This document shows positions 44,803 to 55,909 of a stretch of 64,000 bases of DNA, in pieces. Within the stretch, counting starts at the first letter, position 1, and every line of letters starts with the position of its first letter. Location: NCBI GenBank assembly GCA_036250225.1, contig JAPZLL010000044.1:232729-296728 (forward strand), written 5' to 3'. The translations under genes were made by a program, and so were the position numbers. This DNA is from Cercophora sp. LCS_1 (Eukaryota > Ascomycota > Sordariomycetes > Sordariales > Lasiosphaeriaceae). A model generated the notes under the pieces. The model saw nothing but the letters and a program-made list of their open reading frames with translations. It made no database searches and was not told where the DNA came from.

Positions 44803-46840
44803 ATGACCGCGCTAAAGGCACGATGGACATACCCCGTCCCCGACACTGAGCAGCTCTGCAAAAGACTCAGGAACGCAAAACGAGACCCAAGAACAGGCCT
44901 CCTCGACGACACCTTTGAGCTCCGGGAGTCGAAGTGCTGTGAGTTCTGCGAGATAATCCGTCGGGTTGTACCCCGTGACTGGGAGAGAACTCAAGTGCGG
45001 ATGGGCTTGTACAAGATCGAAATCTTTCCCGTGGCCGACAGACTTGACTTCAGCAAAAGAATATCGCTGACTCCATTGAAGGGCAAGTGGGAATCGATAT
45101 TGTGTGTTTTGAACTTGGCTCACCGTCGCGGCAGATGTTCCTTGTCCGTGGGGCTTGTCTATGTCTTTATGGCGCGGTGGCAGCGCAATACGTGCTCCCT
45201 CGGGAGCGAGCGGGTCTGACATTGTCTTGGCTAAAACCGCTGCCGTCGTCGAGCGTTGCGTCGCCATGCACTCGTGCTCGGGTTGCGACATTCCAAAGCT
45301 TCCAACCCGTGTCCTCGCCATTGCAGGCGGCCCAGGCACATGTCACGTTCGTCTCATCGAATCAGATGGTCTCAAAGCCCCCTACACTTGCCTGAGCCAC
45401 TGTTGGGGTGGGGAGCAGCCACTCAGGACCACACGCGACAGTTATACTCGCCACCGGAAATCCATCCCTTGGCTGGACATGCCAAAGGTGTACCGAGACG
45501 CCATTCTCGTGACACAAAAGATGGGCATCAGGTACCTCTGGGTCGACTCGCTGTGCATCATCCAGGATGACTTTGACGACTGGGCTCGAGAATCTGCTGT
45601 CATGGGCGACATTTACGAACAAGCATTCCTCACAATCTCGGCAACGTCGGCACCCAACTGTCACACTGGACTCCTTGAACCGTGCATCAGCGAGTGCTTT
45701 GGTCTTGAAGGCACAACCCTTGCTGGGAAGTCATACGCGTACGCCGTGTCTCCGGGTAGCTACGATGACCTGCACAGCCATCCACGTATGGGACTCTCTT
45801 TCGAGCGCGAACACTGGCCAATCCTGAGCCGTGCTTGGGTTTTTCAGGAACGCATCTTGTCGCGACGGGTGCTGCATTTTACACGCCGAGAGCTCATTTT
45901 CGAATGCGATGAAGAGACAGTGTGCGAATGTGGGTTTGTGAACCAAGATGACATGCACGACAAAAAGGTCTACCAGGTGGCAGTGCGAGAAAAGTCGCCT
46001 ACGAGACTCGCAATGTTCTGGTACTATTTCATCGAGTGGTACTCTAGCCTCAGCTTGTCTGTTGAGACTGACAGGCTGGCTGCTCTTTCCGGGTTTGCAC
46101 AGCGATATGCGAGGCTCCAACCTGGCTGCCGCTATTTCGCCGGGCTCTGGGACACGTCACTATCAACAAGCCTCCTTTGGTGGGCATACGAATATGACTA
46201 CGACCCAATAGTACTTGACTTACCTCGGCAATATGTCGCTCCATCCTGGTCCTGGGCCGCCATTAATCGTCGTGTGAGCTTCGCAGCAAGTTTGGACCCG
46301 AACTCAGATACTACGTTCTCTACCGTCGGACAGTATTTCCAAATCGAATCAGCCGACTGCCAGTCAGCCACAGACGACAAGACAGGGCCGGTCACTGGTG
46401 GCCAACTCAAGGTCAGGGGTCGTCTTTTTGATGTCGTCGCACATAATGACCCGCAGCAGCTGGTACTTCAGCCTTCCTGCGTGGTCATTCCCTTCAGCGA
46501 TGGGCGCCAAGTTCTTGGACACAAACCTGCACTATTGCCCGATTCAAAAGTATGGTGGGCGTCCGAGGAAGTGGAGAACAGCCGCTTAGTGTGTCTTCCA
46601 CTGGCCAGGACTCGGTGGACGTATGCGATTGGCGAGCACAGCGAGCTCGAACTGACCATGGTTTTGAGTTCCCCTCGAAGCGACATCGACAACGAGAAGT
46701 ACCGAAGAGTGGGAATTATTCAGCAAGCGTCTAGAGAGAAATATGATACCCAAACTCTCGACGAGATTCGGCAACACTGGGCTGAGAATCCGAGCCCGTT
46801 TGAGACAGGCGGCACAGAAGCAACCATTACTATTGTTTAA
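44803..46840 (+). CDS. HET-domain (heterokaryon incompatibility) protein, two frame breaks
   Basis: The main frame (from about 45155) holds a full HET domain: YTCLSHCWGG, RYLWVDSLCIIQDDFDDWARES, YEQAFLTISATSA and later SRAWVFQERILSRR. The N-terminal part starts at 44803 in another frame with a CCEFCEIIRR segment, typical of HET proteins, and a middle piece (VGIDIVCFELGSPSRQ) is in the third. Both switches, near 45080 and 45151, fit one missing G in a G run. The restored protein would be about 680 residues. HET proteins trigger cell death after fusion of unlike hyphae, and many are of unknown partner. Because the domain itself is uninterrupted, I keep it as a coding gene with suspected indels. 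Confidence 0.75.
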
Positions 46841-46914
46841 GGCCACGAAAAAATCTCGGCTGCTCGGCGTCAGCCTCATTCGTCTTCATGCAAATCACGG
46901 GACGCAACATCACC

Positions 46915-47433
46915 TCATTCCTTCTCAACTACAGCACTCCTCGCCCTCTTAATCCCCTCCAAAACCTCCCACCTCCTCTGATCAGCCTCCTTCCCCCAGA
47001 CCTTGCTCACATCATAGAACTCCTCAAAAGTCTCTACATCCTGTGGAATAACAACCCACTCAGCCTTTGCCCCAGTGTAGATATGTACATCAGGCTTCAC
47101 ACTCCCCGGCTTATCCAGCGTCCCGGCCCTCACGAATCGAATAGCTGATCCACCACCGGGGTAATTCGACCACACAGCCACGAAACACTTCGGACAGCGG
47201 GCGATGACCTGGCCTTTTCCTGATAACGAGGGCGTGGTGACGAGGATGGGCTCTCGCTTGTCAAGATGTACGACCGACGATGCGGGGAATAGGGCGTTGA
47301 TGCAAAAGGCGGAACCGGTTTCGCGTTGGCACCAAGTGCAATGGCAGCAATGCGTTATCAGGGGTGGCTCAGTGATGGTGTAGCGGGTGTACAGGCAGGG
47401 GCAGCCGCCTGTTAAGGGGGTCCACGTTGTCAT
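46915..47433 (-). CDS. GFA-domain (CENP-V/GFA) zinc protein
   Basis: I chose the ATG at 47433 (MTTWTPLTGG), giving 172 residues. The frame is open to 47592, but the extra 53 residues look non-coding and precede the domain. Zinc-binding motifs of the GFA fold are visible: GGCPC, HCCHCTWC followed by QRETGSAF, and CPKC. The domain is named after a protein once thought to speed glutathione-formaldehyde adduct formation; most fungal members have no known substrate. The gene lies 74 bp beyond the HET gene, convergent with it, and shares a strand with the SDR gene. Confidence 0.85.
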   Translation of the reverse strand: MTTWTPLTGGCPCLYTRYTITEPPLITHCCHCTWCQRETGSAFCINALFPASSVVHLDKREPILVTTPSLSGKGQVIARCPKCFVAVWSNYPGGGSAIRFVRAGTLDKPGSVKPDVHIYTGAKAEWVVIPQDVETFEEFYDVSKVWGKEADQRRWEVLEGIKRARSAVVEKE

Positions 47434-47878
47434 GGTGGTTTTACCGAGGATGCCTTGGTATGGGAAGATGGCGATGGCGATAGAGATGTAAGTTGGAGGG
47501 GAGGATGGTATGTCGAGCTTTATTGGGACGGGATATGAGGGGAGCAAGGGGAATGCATGGGTGTCGTGTGGAAGGCGCGCCTGACCCGGCACGTCGCGTC
47601 GACGTCACCCTGAATGCTCCCGGCCGAGAGGTCTCGGATATACGAGGAGCGAAAGCACGTGCGTTCGTACAGCGGGAAGAGCCCATTCAAGGAAGGGTTG
47701 TCGCTTGTCTGTCTGCCCGGTCAGCATCGGGTGAGGATTTGTCCGACCGGGTTAATTACACGTCAAATATCACCACCGCCCGAACAAGGTGCACCGCACT
47801 CACCCAGGCAACAAACCAATCACAAAAAAAAAAGCCTGGGATATTTCTCTTTACCCCGTTGTGCTCATGTCTAGGTAC
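47434..47878. other. Intergenic, GFA upstream region
   Basis: About 445 bp that should contain the GFA promoter and the SDR 3' end. An A-rich run lies near 47823-47834. No gene is seen. Confidence 0.5.
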
Positions 47879-49008
47879 TCACTTCTTCAACCTCTCCAAA
47901 ATTGACCTCACTGTATCAACCACACTCTCCTCCAACCCCTTATACCCCAACCCGAGCACCTCCCTACTCCTCGCATTATCAAACTTCCAATGCCCCTCGG
48001 GAAAATCATCCGCCGTCTCCTCCGGCAACCTATCCCTCAACTCGGGGAAATTCTCTCTAATAATCCCGGCAATCTTCGGATTCGAGAAATACTCACCCAC
48101 CACATAAAACCTCTTGCCACCCGCCTCAGGGAGCGTCATCGCCCTGACATGCGCAACAGCCACATCCCTGACGTCCACAAACGTAAATACCGGCGCCGTA
48201 GGTTCCACGCCGTCCTTCCATTTCCCCGTCACCGCGTTCAGAATCCTCTGGTTGGAGGTATTCAACTCCCCCGGCGACGGACCAATCGGTCCAAAGGTGT
48301 ATGTGTTATTTATCGTTGCGAGATCAAAGTTTGGTTTTTCGGATGCGACAAAATCCCAGGCTGCTTTTTCGGCGAATTTCTTGCTGGCGCGGTAGGTGTG
48401 TGCCGGGTCCATTGCTTGTTCCAACGTGACGTCGGACCAGCATGTTTCGTTGTAGACGGGTAAGTGGTTGGGCGGGGAGAGGATGGCTGCGCTGGAGGAG
48501 GTGATGACTACGCGCCGGACGGTGAAGCAGTGGGTGGCGATGGAGCGGAGGAGGGAGGTTGTGCCTTTGATGGCGGGGTCGAGACAGTCGGTGATGGGGT
48601 TGGCGAAGGTGAGTTGGTAGGGTGAGGCGGTGTGGATCACGTGGGTGAAGGGGTGAGATTGGAGTAGGGTGTCGAAGGCGGTTGGGGAGGAGATGTCCTC
48701 GACAATGTGGGAGGAGACGAGCGGGTGGAGGGACGGTGGGAGGTGGGCGAGGACGGCGGACGCTTTGGGTTTGGAGCGGGCGGTGAAGATTACTCGGTGT
48801 CTGGGGTTGTTAGTCACGTTACTGATGGAAAAGGGGGTGGGATGTGTACCCTTCGACGAGGAGTTGTTGGAGGACGTGGGAAGCGATGAAGCCCGAGCCG
48901 CCTGGTCAATCAGCACTGCGCTCGGGAATTGGGGAAGTGGCACAAAATACCTGTGAGCAGGACAAGCCCCTCTTTCGTTTCGTCTGTATCCACAAGCGCT
49001 GGCGCCAT
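47879..49008 (-). CDS. NAD(P)-dependent epimerase/dehydratase-type SDR
   Basis: Three exons (49008-48951, 48901-48850, 48800-47879) with two 49-bp introns give 343 residues. The first exons are very short, but together they restore the nucleotide-binding motif TGGSGFIASH at the N-terminus and phase is consistent. The active-site YxxxK is YRASK. A TSSSAAI segment supplies the Ser. This is the extended SDR family that contains cinnamoyl-CoA reductase, dihydroflavonol reductase and fungal aldehyde/ketone reductases. The substrate is unknown. It is divergent from the FAD monooxygenase. Confidence 0.88.
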
Positions 49009-49393
49009 CTTCTCGTCGTCGGTCGTTGTCCTTCAGAAGCTGACGCGCGGGGCGGGGGGGGGGGGGGGGGCAAAATAAAAAATCTGACCGGGAGGGGCTG
49101 CAGTGCGACCAAACCGATGATCGGCACGCATCGGCCGCGTTTCGCGCCAGCCGGACTCCGACGCCGCGCCCCCACCCAAACCCCGGGAACAGCGCGACGC
49201 AAACTCATCTTGGGCTTCAAGCCTTCAAACTGCCCAATTGCACCGATTTGAACCCGGTTGCATTTGACGCCAATCGCGCCAACTTTCTGCGGTCCGACAC
49301 CAATTCTTCCAACACCTTCCTTCCATCTCAACCCACCCACTCACTCACTCGCTCCTTCCTCCCTCCTCCACAGTTCCAGTCAACCACAAAAAA
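49009..49393. promoter_or_regulatory. Short divergent promoter with G run, SDR / FAD monooxygenase
   Basis: About 385 bp separate the two starts. There is a run of 17 G at 49054-49070 and a pyrimidine-rich stretch just before the monooxygenase ATG. Shared control of both genes is plausible. Confidence 0.4.
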
Positions 49394-50674
49394 ATGCCAC
49401 ACTCAATCCCCACCTCCTCCCCCGGGGGCCTCCACGTCGCCATCATCGGCACCGGCATAACAGGCATCAACCTCGCCCTCGGCCTGCAAGCCCGCTCCAT
49501 CTCCTACACCCTCTACGAGCGCCACTCCTCCATCCGCGAAATCGGCGCTGGCATCGGCTTCTCCCCCAACGCCGAGCGCGCCATGTCACTTTTGGACGAA
49601 ACCATCCGCACCACCTTCAAGCAAGCCGCTAACCCAAACGGAGAAGACTACTTCCAGTGGGTGAACGGTCACAACCCCTCCGCTGAGCTGCTGTACAAGT
49701 TGTATGTCGGCAAGGATGGGTTCCAGGGTGGGAGGAGGGGTGATATTCTCGAGGCGTGGGCCAAGTTGGTTGATGAGAGGAATATCAAGTATGGGAAGGC
49801 ATTGGAGGGTGTGCAGGAGACGGAGGATGGTGTTGCCATGCGGTTTAGTGACGGGAGTGAGGAGAAAGCGGATGTGGTGGTGGGATGTGATGGCATCTGG
49901 TCGAGAGTGCGAGGGTTTGTTGACCCGGCCAGTGGACCGGGGTATACGGACAAGTACTGTTATCGGAGCTTGGTGAAGATGGAGGATGCAATCAAGGCCG
50001 TTGGGGAGGGGAGAGCTCTGACGCGGTTCATGTATAACGGACCGAATGGGCATGTTATTACGTATCCGATTGGGGGGAATACCTTGTTGAACGTGCTGGT
50101 TGTTTTGTCGGATGATAAGCCGTGGCCGGATGGGGAGAAGCATACCGCGCCGGGGAGCAAGAAGGAGGTGGTTGAGGCGTTCAAGGGGTGGAATGAGACA
50201 GTGAGGAGTATCGTGGGGTTGTTGCCGGAGGAGATGGATACCTGGGCGTTGTTCGATATGGGAGATAAGCCGGCGGGGAGGTACAACAACGGACGGGTGG
50301 CAATCGCGGGTGATGCGGCGCACGCGACGGGACCGCATCTTGGTGCGGGAGGCGGCATGGGCATTGAGGATGCGTTGGCGCTCACGGTGCTGTTTGAGGC
50401 GGTGGGGAAGAAGTGGGAGGGTCAGGGTGCGGAGGAGAGGAAGCAAGTGGTGGCAAAGGCGTTGCAGGCGTACAACGATGCCAGGTATGACCGGACTCAG
50501 AAGATCGTCCAGTCGACGAGGGCGGCGTGCGCCTTGTTTGAGTGGGAGACGCCCGAGGTTATGGATGATGGTCCCAAGTTTGCGGCAGCCATCAAGCCCA
50601 TCTTTCACAATGTGTGGGACTATGACCTTGATGACATGGTACAAAAGGCAGTGGAAGCATTGGAGAGTAAGTAA
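49394..50674 (+). CDS. FAD-dependent monooxygenase, salicylate-hydroxylase type
   Basis: Intronless, 426 residues, the usual size. All three flavoprotein hydroxylase motifs are visible: the N-terminal GxGxxG (GTGITG, about 19-24), the DG motif (VVGCDGIWS) and the GD motif (VAIAGDAAHATGPHLGAGGG). This group uses NAD(P)H and O2 to hydroxylate aromatic rings, sometimes with decarboxylation, as in salicylate hydroxylase, and also acts in secondary metabolism. No signal peptide; cytosolic. It is divergent from an SDR gene, and the two could act on one aromatic substrate, but this is inference. Confidence 0.9.
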   Translation: MPHSIPTSSPGGLHVAIIGTGITGINLALGLQARSISYTLYERHSSIREIGAGIGFSPNAERAMSLLDETIRTTFKQAANPNGEDYFQWVNGHNPSAELLYKLYVGKDGFQGGRRGDILEAWAKLVDERNIKYGKALEGVQETEDGVAMRFSDGSEEKADVVVGCDGIWSRVRGFVDPASGPGYTDKYCYRSLVKMEDAIKAVGEGRALTRFMYNGPNGHVITYPIGGNTLLNVLVVLSDDKPWPDGEKHTAPGSKKEVVEAFKGWNETVRSIVGLLPEEMDTWALFDMGDKPAGRYNNGRVAIAGDAAHATGPHLGAGGGMGIEDALALTVLFEAVGKKWEGQGAEERKQVVAKALQAYNDARYDRTQKIVQSTRAACALFEWETPEVMDDGPKFAAAIKPIFHNVWDYDLDDMVQKAVEALESK

Positions 50675-51584
50675 AGAAGGTAGTGGAACTCTAGTATCAG
50701 AACCTCTTGTTTTTTGATCTCCTAGTCATCTCGCAAGTAGTCAAGATAACACTGTGGCGTCGGTATGCCGGCGTGTCATTTCGCGTTGTGGTCACTCCGC
50801 AACGATGATCTGGGGCATTAATTTTTGTTCGTCAGTCATCCCTTTGTCTTCATCTGTCCACCAGCTGTCAATATATGCCCAATCGTTTGCTTCTCCTAAC
50901 ACATACGACCATAGGCGCAGGAAAACTCGGGATCCCGTCCGCTCTCCCATAGATAAGCCTGCGACCGCTGGACTAGTAATTGGGTCGGTGACGACCAGTG
51001 AATCCCCGGTGTTGTATGTTTTTTGCCTCCTTTTTTTGCTCGCCACTCCCACTCTCGGTTGTGTAATATGCCTTTGTCAGGGTCTCAATGATGAGTATGA
51101 AGCCCTTGATGCAGCATTGATGTAGTCGTGCGCGGTGACGGCTGCCCTGCAACATGAAGGAGTACCAGGATGTCACCCTCCCAAGTTTGCCACGTACAAT
51201 ACATAGCAGTATTTACTTCGGCCCCTTTAATTAGCCCGTACCCGATTCATACAGAAAACCATGACAGGCGCGCTGTCTGCCGTACTATTTAGAGGAGAGA
51301 CAAACACCCGTTGACCAGGCGACGTATGTAACGAATCGGCAACACGCCGAGATAGGACAGTCGGACGGCAAGACGTCCACCGTAGGTAGAGTGCAGGAAG
51401 TGCATATGGTGGCCTGCTGGGGGTCCACTCATTGGCCACGCGTGACCACTCCCAAGGCCATCACACAGCGCAAGATGCCTCGAACGAGCTAATGCATCCG
51501 GTGTGAAGTGGTTGGAGCCTGATCAGGGAGCGTGGACCGCTTCGTCCATCCCATCTCACCCACGCGCGCCGCGCAGCTCACTAT
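50675..51584. other. Intergenic, no gene seen
   Basis: About 900 bp downstream of the FAD monooxygenase and upstream of the second HET relic. Nothing is recognisable in it; it may include unrecognisable 5' remains of the relic. Confidence 0.45.
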
Positions 51585-52836
51585 TTGACGACGGTTCCAT
51601 GGCGGTCGCGCACCTGGACGATGCAGGAATGTCTCCTTCCACATGGCGCAACACTCTTGTGTGGACCCGTGTCCATGCCATGGGATGTACTGCTTTTCGG
51701 GTTTAGGAACTTGCAGTTTCACAAAGACGCCTGCTGCGCGGGGGTACCGCATGTAAAAGACATGTTGAAGCCGCAGGTGGAGGCCGGCATGGAGTTGTAC
51801 GACCTGAGAATTTTGAAGGAGGGGCATCCCTGGGGGAGCTGCCGTTGAGGTTTCGACACCACCGCGCTACGGACCCAAGGGATAAGGTGTATGGGTTGCT
51901 GGCGTTGGTGCGAAATTGGCACGGCGGTGTGCCGTTGGTGCCGGATCATACCAAGCCGGTTGAGCAGGTGTATACGGATGTGGTGGTCAAGATCCTGCGA
52001 GATCGCCGGAGTGCGGATCTGCTCTGTCGGCCGCCGGACCTGGAGGAAGACAAGCGGTTGGAGGGTTTGCCGAGCTGGGTGCCGGATTTTAGTCAGGGTG
52101 TGATGGCTGGGACGGCTCTGGAGAGGATGAAATCGATGATGCCGTTGAATGGCGCGGCCAAGGAGTTGGAAACGCAGAGGGTGGAGGTTTACGATATTGC
52201 GCCGAGGCAGGGAAAGGTATTGGCCATGAAGGCCGTACAGGTGGATCTGCTGAGGAGGGTGTCGACCCCCATGGTAGCGTGAGCGAGGATGCGTTGAGAG
52301 ACACAGTCAAGAGGTGGTGCAAAGTTGCAGAGGAGGAGGCGGGGAAGGTCAATAGGGGGTGGAGGTGGGTATTCACGAGGACCATATGCGGAAATTTGAT
52401 TGTGGAACGTATTGGTCAAAGATTCAGGCCGGCAGCATCGAGGGATATCACCCGTTTCAAGGCCTGGTTGGACAAGATCACCATGGAATCATCTGTGGCG
52501 GCCGGGGCAGACGAGGATGGTCAAGTTAGAGTCATAAGCCATGTCGTGAAAATGGCGACTCAGATGCGGACATTTATGGTATCTGAGGAGGGCCGAATGG
52601 GTTTGGTGCCAAATGCGGCAACCTTGACGCCTCCGAGTCCAGATCGGATATTTATCTTTCCTGGAGCCCGCACCCCTTATGTTCTAAGAGAGGTTGGCCA
52701 GAGAGACATTTCGGGGATTGGGCCGAGGGTTTGCTACACCTTTATGGGTGATTGCTACGTCCATGAGGTTATGCATGGAGAACCGTTGTACATGGAGGGG
52801 ATGCGGGACAAGGGGCAGACGATTTATCTTGTCTAA
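51585..52836 (+). pseudogene. Truncated HET-family relic
   Basis: Pieces in three frames carry the post-domain part of a HET protein: FRHHRATDPRDKVYGLLAL, LPSWVPDFS and, near the end, CYTFMGDCYVHEVMHGEPL, all typical of the C-terminal half of these proteins. The core HET motifs (SHCWG-like, LWVDSLCI-like) are absent upstream. Frame switches near 51838 and 52270 each fit one missing base, the first next to a G run. With the core missing, this can not work as a HET protein. It may be a relic of a duplication of another HET gene. Confidence 0.75.
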
Positions 52837-53294
52837 ACTTTGAGGGCCGAGCTGGTTCAATTTTCAAAGCATTCCCTCTTCTCTGGCAACCAAACTTTGA
52901 TTGATTTCCCACCCTCGCCCCCGCTTCGAGCATTCACCCGTTATCTTTTTGTCGTTCTACTTGACTAGATAATAGCGTCACCTTACCATCAAAGACAACA
53001 GGAAATTGTCTCGGGAGCAGGTGGAAAAACTGGCGCGAAAGCTTTCATGGCCATCCAGGCGCTTCTGGGAGAACGACGTCCTGTTATGCAAGATCTAGGT
53101 CTCCTCCTCTGCGCTATTGGCTCACTGCACTATTTCAACCGATCGAAGATTTACCCTGTTTATTCCGGTTCGCTCTATTCCCAACCACTATCGTGCCAAA
53201 GTGAAGTGAATGACATGAGATATGCAAAGTCTCTCTCATATATGGATAGATCTGGTATCACGTCACTGTCACACACACACACACACACTTAGCC
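52837..53294. other. Intergenic with CA microsatellite
   Basis: About 460 bp. A (CA)n repeat lies at 53270-53288, just beyond the stop of the next gene. No gene is seen. Confidence 0.55.
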
Positions 53295-53911
53295 CTATAC
53301 CTTTTCCGTTTTCATACAATCCTCAAACACCCTGGTCCAATCCGGCTCGAACTCCCCTACCCACATAACAGCTACATACGGAACCGCCCTCCGATCAAAC
53401 TCAGGCGGAGCCGCCCTCTCCTCTCCCAGTTCGAACATCTCAACCTCATGAGCAGTCAGCCCCCCTTGCATAATCTTCTTCCTCGCGGCTAGATAATCGA
53501 CAAGAATACAATCCTCGGCATGCAACGCCCAGGCCTTTAGTACGTGTGAATGCCACTTCAAACGCCTATATCTGAGAGACCCAAAGAGAGACTGGCCAAA
53601 AATGTGTTTCAGGTTCTCGCTGGGGTTGCGGTTGAAGAAGCGGTAGAGCCTAGGGTGTTTGGTGTTGGGAATGTCGTATTCGTACTTGGCCACGTATTCG
53701 CGGACTCCCGCTTTGTGGTCGGGGCTGAACAGGCCGAGTCCTAGGTTGCTTGGTGTTCTTTGGTGACTTTCGCCTTGGCGGCTTCGAGGCGGGTTTCTAG
53801 GATAGCGAGGAGTTTGCCGGTTGGTGTGGTTAGTTTCTCGGTGATTGGCGGGACCGAGTTGTCGTTTGTGTAAGCTGGCGGCGGGGCGCCGTCTGTGTCT
53901 GCGTTGGACAT
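53295..53911 (-). CDS. Hypothetical protein, frame break
   Basis: I do not recognise this gene. The ATG at 53911 starts a frame (APPPAYTNDNSVPPI, then TPTGKLLAILETRLEAAKAK) that stops at a TAG near 53743. One missing base there would join it to the longer frame that begins NLGLGLFSPDHKAGVREYV and runs to 53295, giving about 205 residues. There are no cysteine motifs, membrane segments or signal peptide; the middle is basic and rich in aromatic residues, the end acidic. The two halves read as one plausible soluble protein. Confidence 0.55.
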
Positions 53912-54242
53912 GGTGATAGCTGTGGACTGGAGTTGGGCTGCGGTGTTGAGAGGGCTTCGTGGTGCATCACTGATGGTGACAGATCTTGACCAGTGGAGGT
54001 GTGAATAAATAGAACGGCTGGACCAAAGAGACCTTGTGCCAGTTTCCTGTCCTTTTCTTTTTCCTGTGTGCGGCCGAAAGACGTTCTATGGCTTGACATG
54101 TAAGTGTTTTGAATGACACCAGGTCGCTTTCTACGGCCGCACCGGGAACTTTAATGTCGCGTCAAACCGAGAGGGGCATCTACCTAACCTCATCCAGCAT
54201 TTTGGTGTTCTTTGCTGCCTCCATTAAACTTGGATATCTCAA

Positions 54243-54290
<48 letters not shown>

Positions 54291-54643
54291 AAATGCAGTC
54301 AAGTTCCGGGACTCGGCCGGCCAACACCAAACAGTGTTCCAAACCTACATCGTCCAGTGAGCCAAAGTTCCATGCTGGTCATCTCACCGCCACGAGATTC
54401 ATGCATGCAGTCGCTCAGACCATCGTGATAGGTTCCTGCTCAATCATGCATCTGCTAAACCCCTTTTTGGGGTTACTAAACCAGCCCCTTGTCAATCATC
54501 ACACCAACTCCTTGGCCAAGTGAGGGGTAAGCAGCCCTATTTCCCGCTCAAATACCTGAGACACGCTGTCCGCGCTGTTTTTGCCTTTTTGCATCTCCGG
54601 CTTCGCTTACTCTGAGTCGTGACAACGGAAAACACCCCCCAGC
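53912..54643. other. Intergenic with CGT trinucleotide repeat
   Basis: About 730 bp between divergent genes. A GTC/CGT repeat of about 13 units lies at 54250-54288. No gene is seen. Confidence 0.55.
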
Positions 54644-55909
54644 ATGGCGGAACAAGACCAGATCGACTTTGTGAGTCGGCTCGGCCCGATCAAGGCGGCC
54701 CGTACACCGGCGTTCCGGATGCGGGGCCGGCTATTAATTATCGGCGGCTCGGCACTGACACTTGTAGGACCCCGAACTCGCCCAAGCGGCGGACGACGAT
54801 GACAGGTGAGCACCGTGCCAAATCCCTAGCGGAAATGTTAACTTTCACCCAGTCTCAAAGAATCGACTGCATCCATCACATCAAGTCTGCTCGAATACCG
54901 GACCCTTCATGGCCGCACTTACCAGTCATCCCAGACAACTGAATACTGGTACTTCCCACTGCCCCATCCCACCAACCACACGGACTAACACCATAAGGGC
55001 CCCAAACGACATCCAGCACATCCAAGCCTTCGACGTCGCGTGAGTCCCCCTTCCCTCATCCCCTCTCATCCCTCACTAAGCCACCAGCCATCAATGGCTC
55101 ACAATGATGTTCAACGACAAACTCTTCGCCGTTCCACTCGAAAACCCAACCAAAATCCTCGACGTCGGCACAGGCACCGGCATCTGGGCAATCGACATGG
55201 CCGACGTCTTCCCCTCGGCCACCATCATCGGTACCGACATCTCCCCCACCCAACCATCCTGGGTCCCACCCAACGTCAAATTCGAAATCGAAGACGCCAA
55301 TCTTGACTGGACGTTTCCCGCCAACTCGTTCGATTTCATCCACGTCCGCTACCTCCACGGCGCCATCGGCGACTGGCCGAAATTCTACGCCTCCGTGTTG
55401 ACAGCCCTCAAACCAGGCGGCTGGTTCCAGCAGTGTGAGCCGAATATCGAGTTGCGGGTTGATAACCCGGCTGTTCCATTCGGTGAGGATCATGTGTTCA
55501 AGCAGTGGGCGCAGCTGTTTTATAGCGCGGGTGACAAGATTGGACGGGAGTTTCGGGTTGATGCGGACCGTTTGAGGGGGTATGCCGAGGGTGCTGGCTT
55601 CGAGGGGGTTGTGACCAAGAAGTACAAGCTGCCGATTGGGGCGTGGCCTAAGGATAAGAGATTGAAGGAGATGGGTATGTATACGGCGCTCTATATGGAC
55701 TTGAGCCTGGATGGGTTTGCTTTGTACCCTCTGGGCCAGATCTTGGGGTGGAGTCTGGAGGAGGTGCAGAGTTTGGTGGGGAATATGAGAGGGGCCGTGT
55801 TGGATCCGAGGAATCGGACGAATTCGGATATGTGAGTTGGTCTTTCGTGATGAGGAGAGTGAGAGCTAACTCTGGTAGGCATCTTGTTTATGGGAGGAAG
55901 CCGCTTTGA
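54644..55909 (+). CDS. LaeA-like SAM-dependent methyltransferase
   Basis: Six exons (54644-54670, 54768-54805, 54853-54948, 54998-55039, 55088-55831, 55879-55909) in consistent phase give 325 residues. The first four are tiny but together supply the expected N-terminal ESTASITSSLLEYR and GRTY segments of this family. The SAM-binding motif I is ILDVGTGTGIWAID, followed by IGTDISPTQPSWVPPN and FDFIHVRYLHG, all close to the LaeA/UMTA pattern. The short last exon ends in VYGRKPL, as such proteins do. LaeA itself is a nuclear regulator of secondary metabolism; many paralogues are cluster tailoring enzymes. Which applies here is unknown. Confidence 0.9.

Noticed and set aside
47434..47592. 53-residue N-terminal extension of the GFA protein
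   Set aside because: It reads like untranslated sequence, and the ATG at 47433 starts just before the conserved domain.
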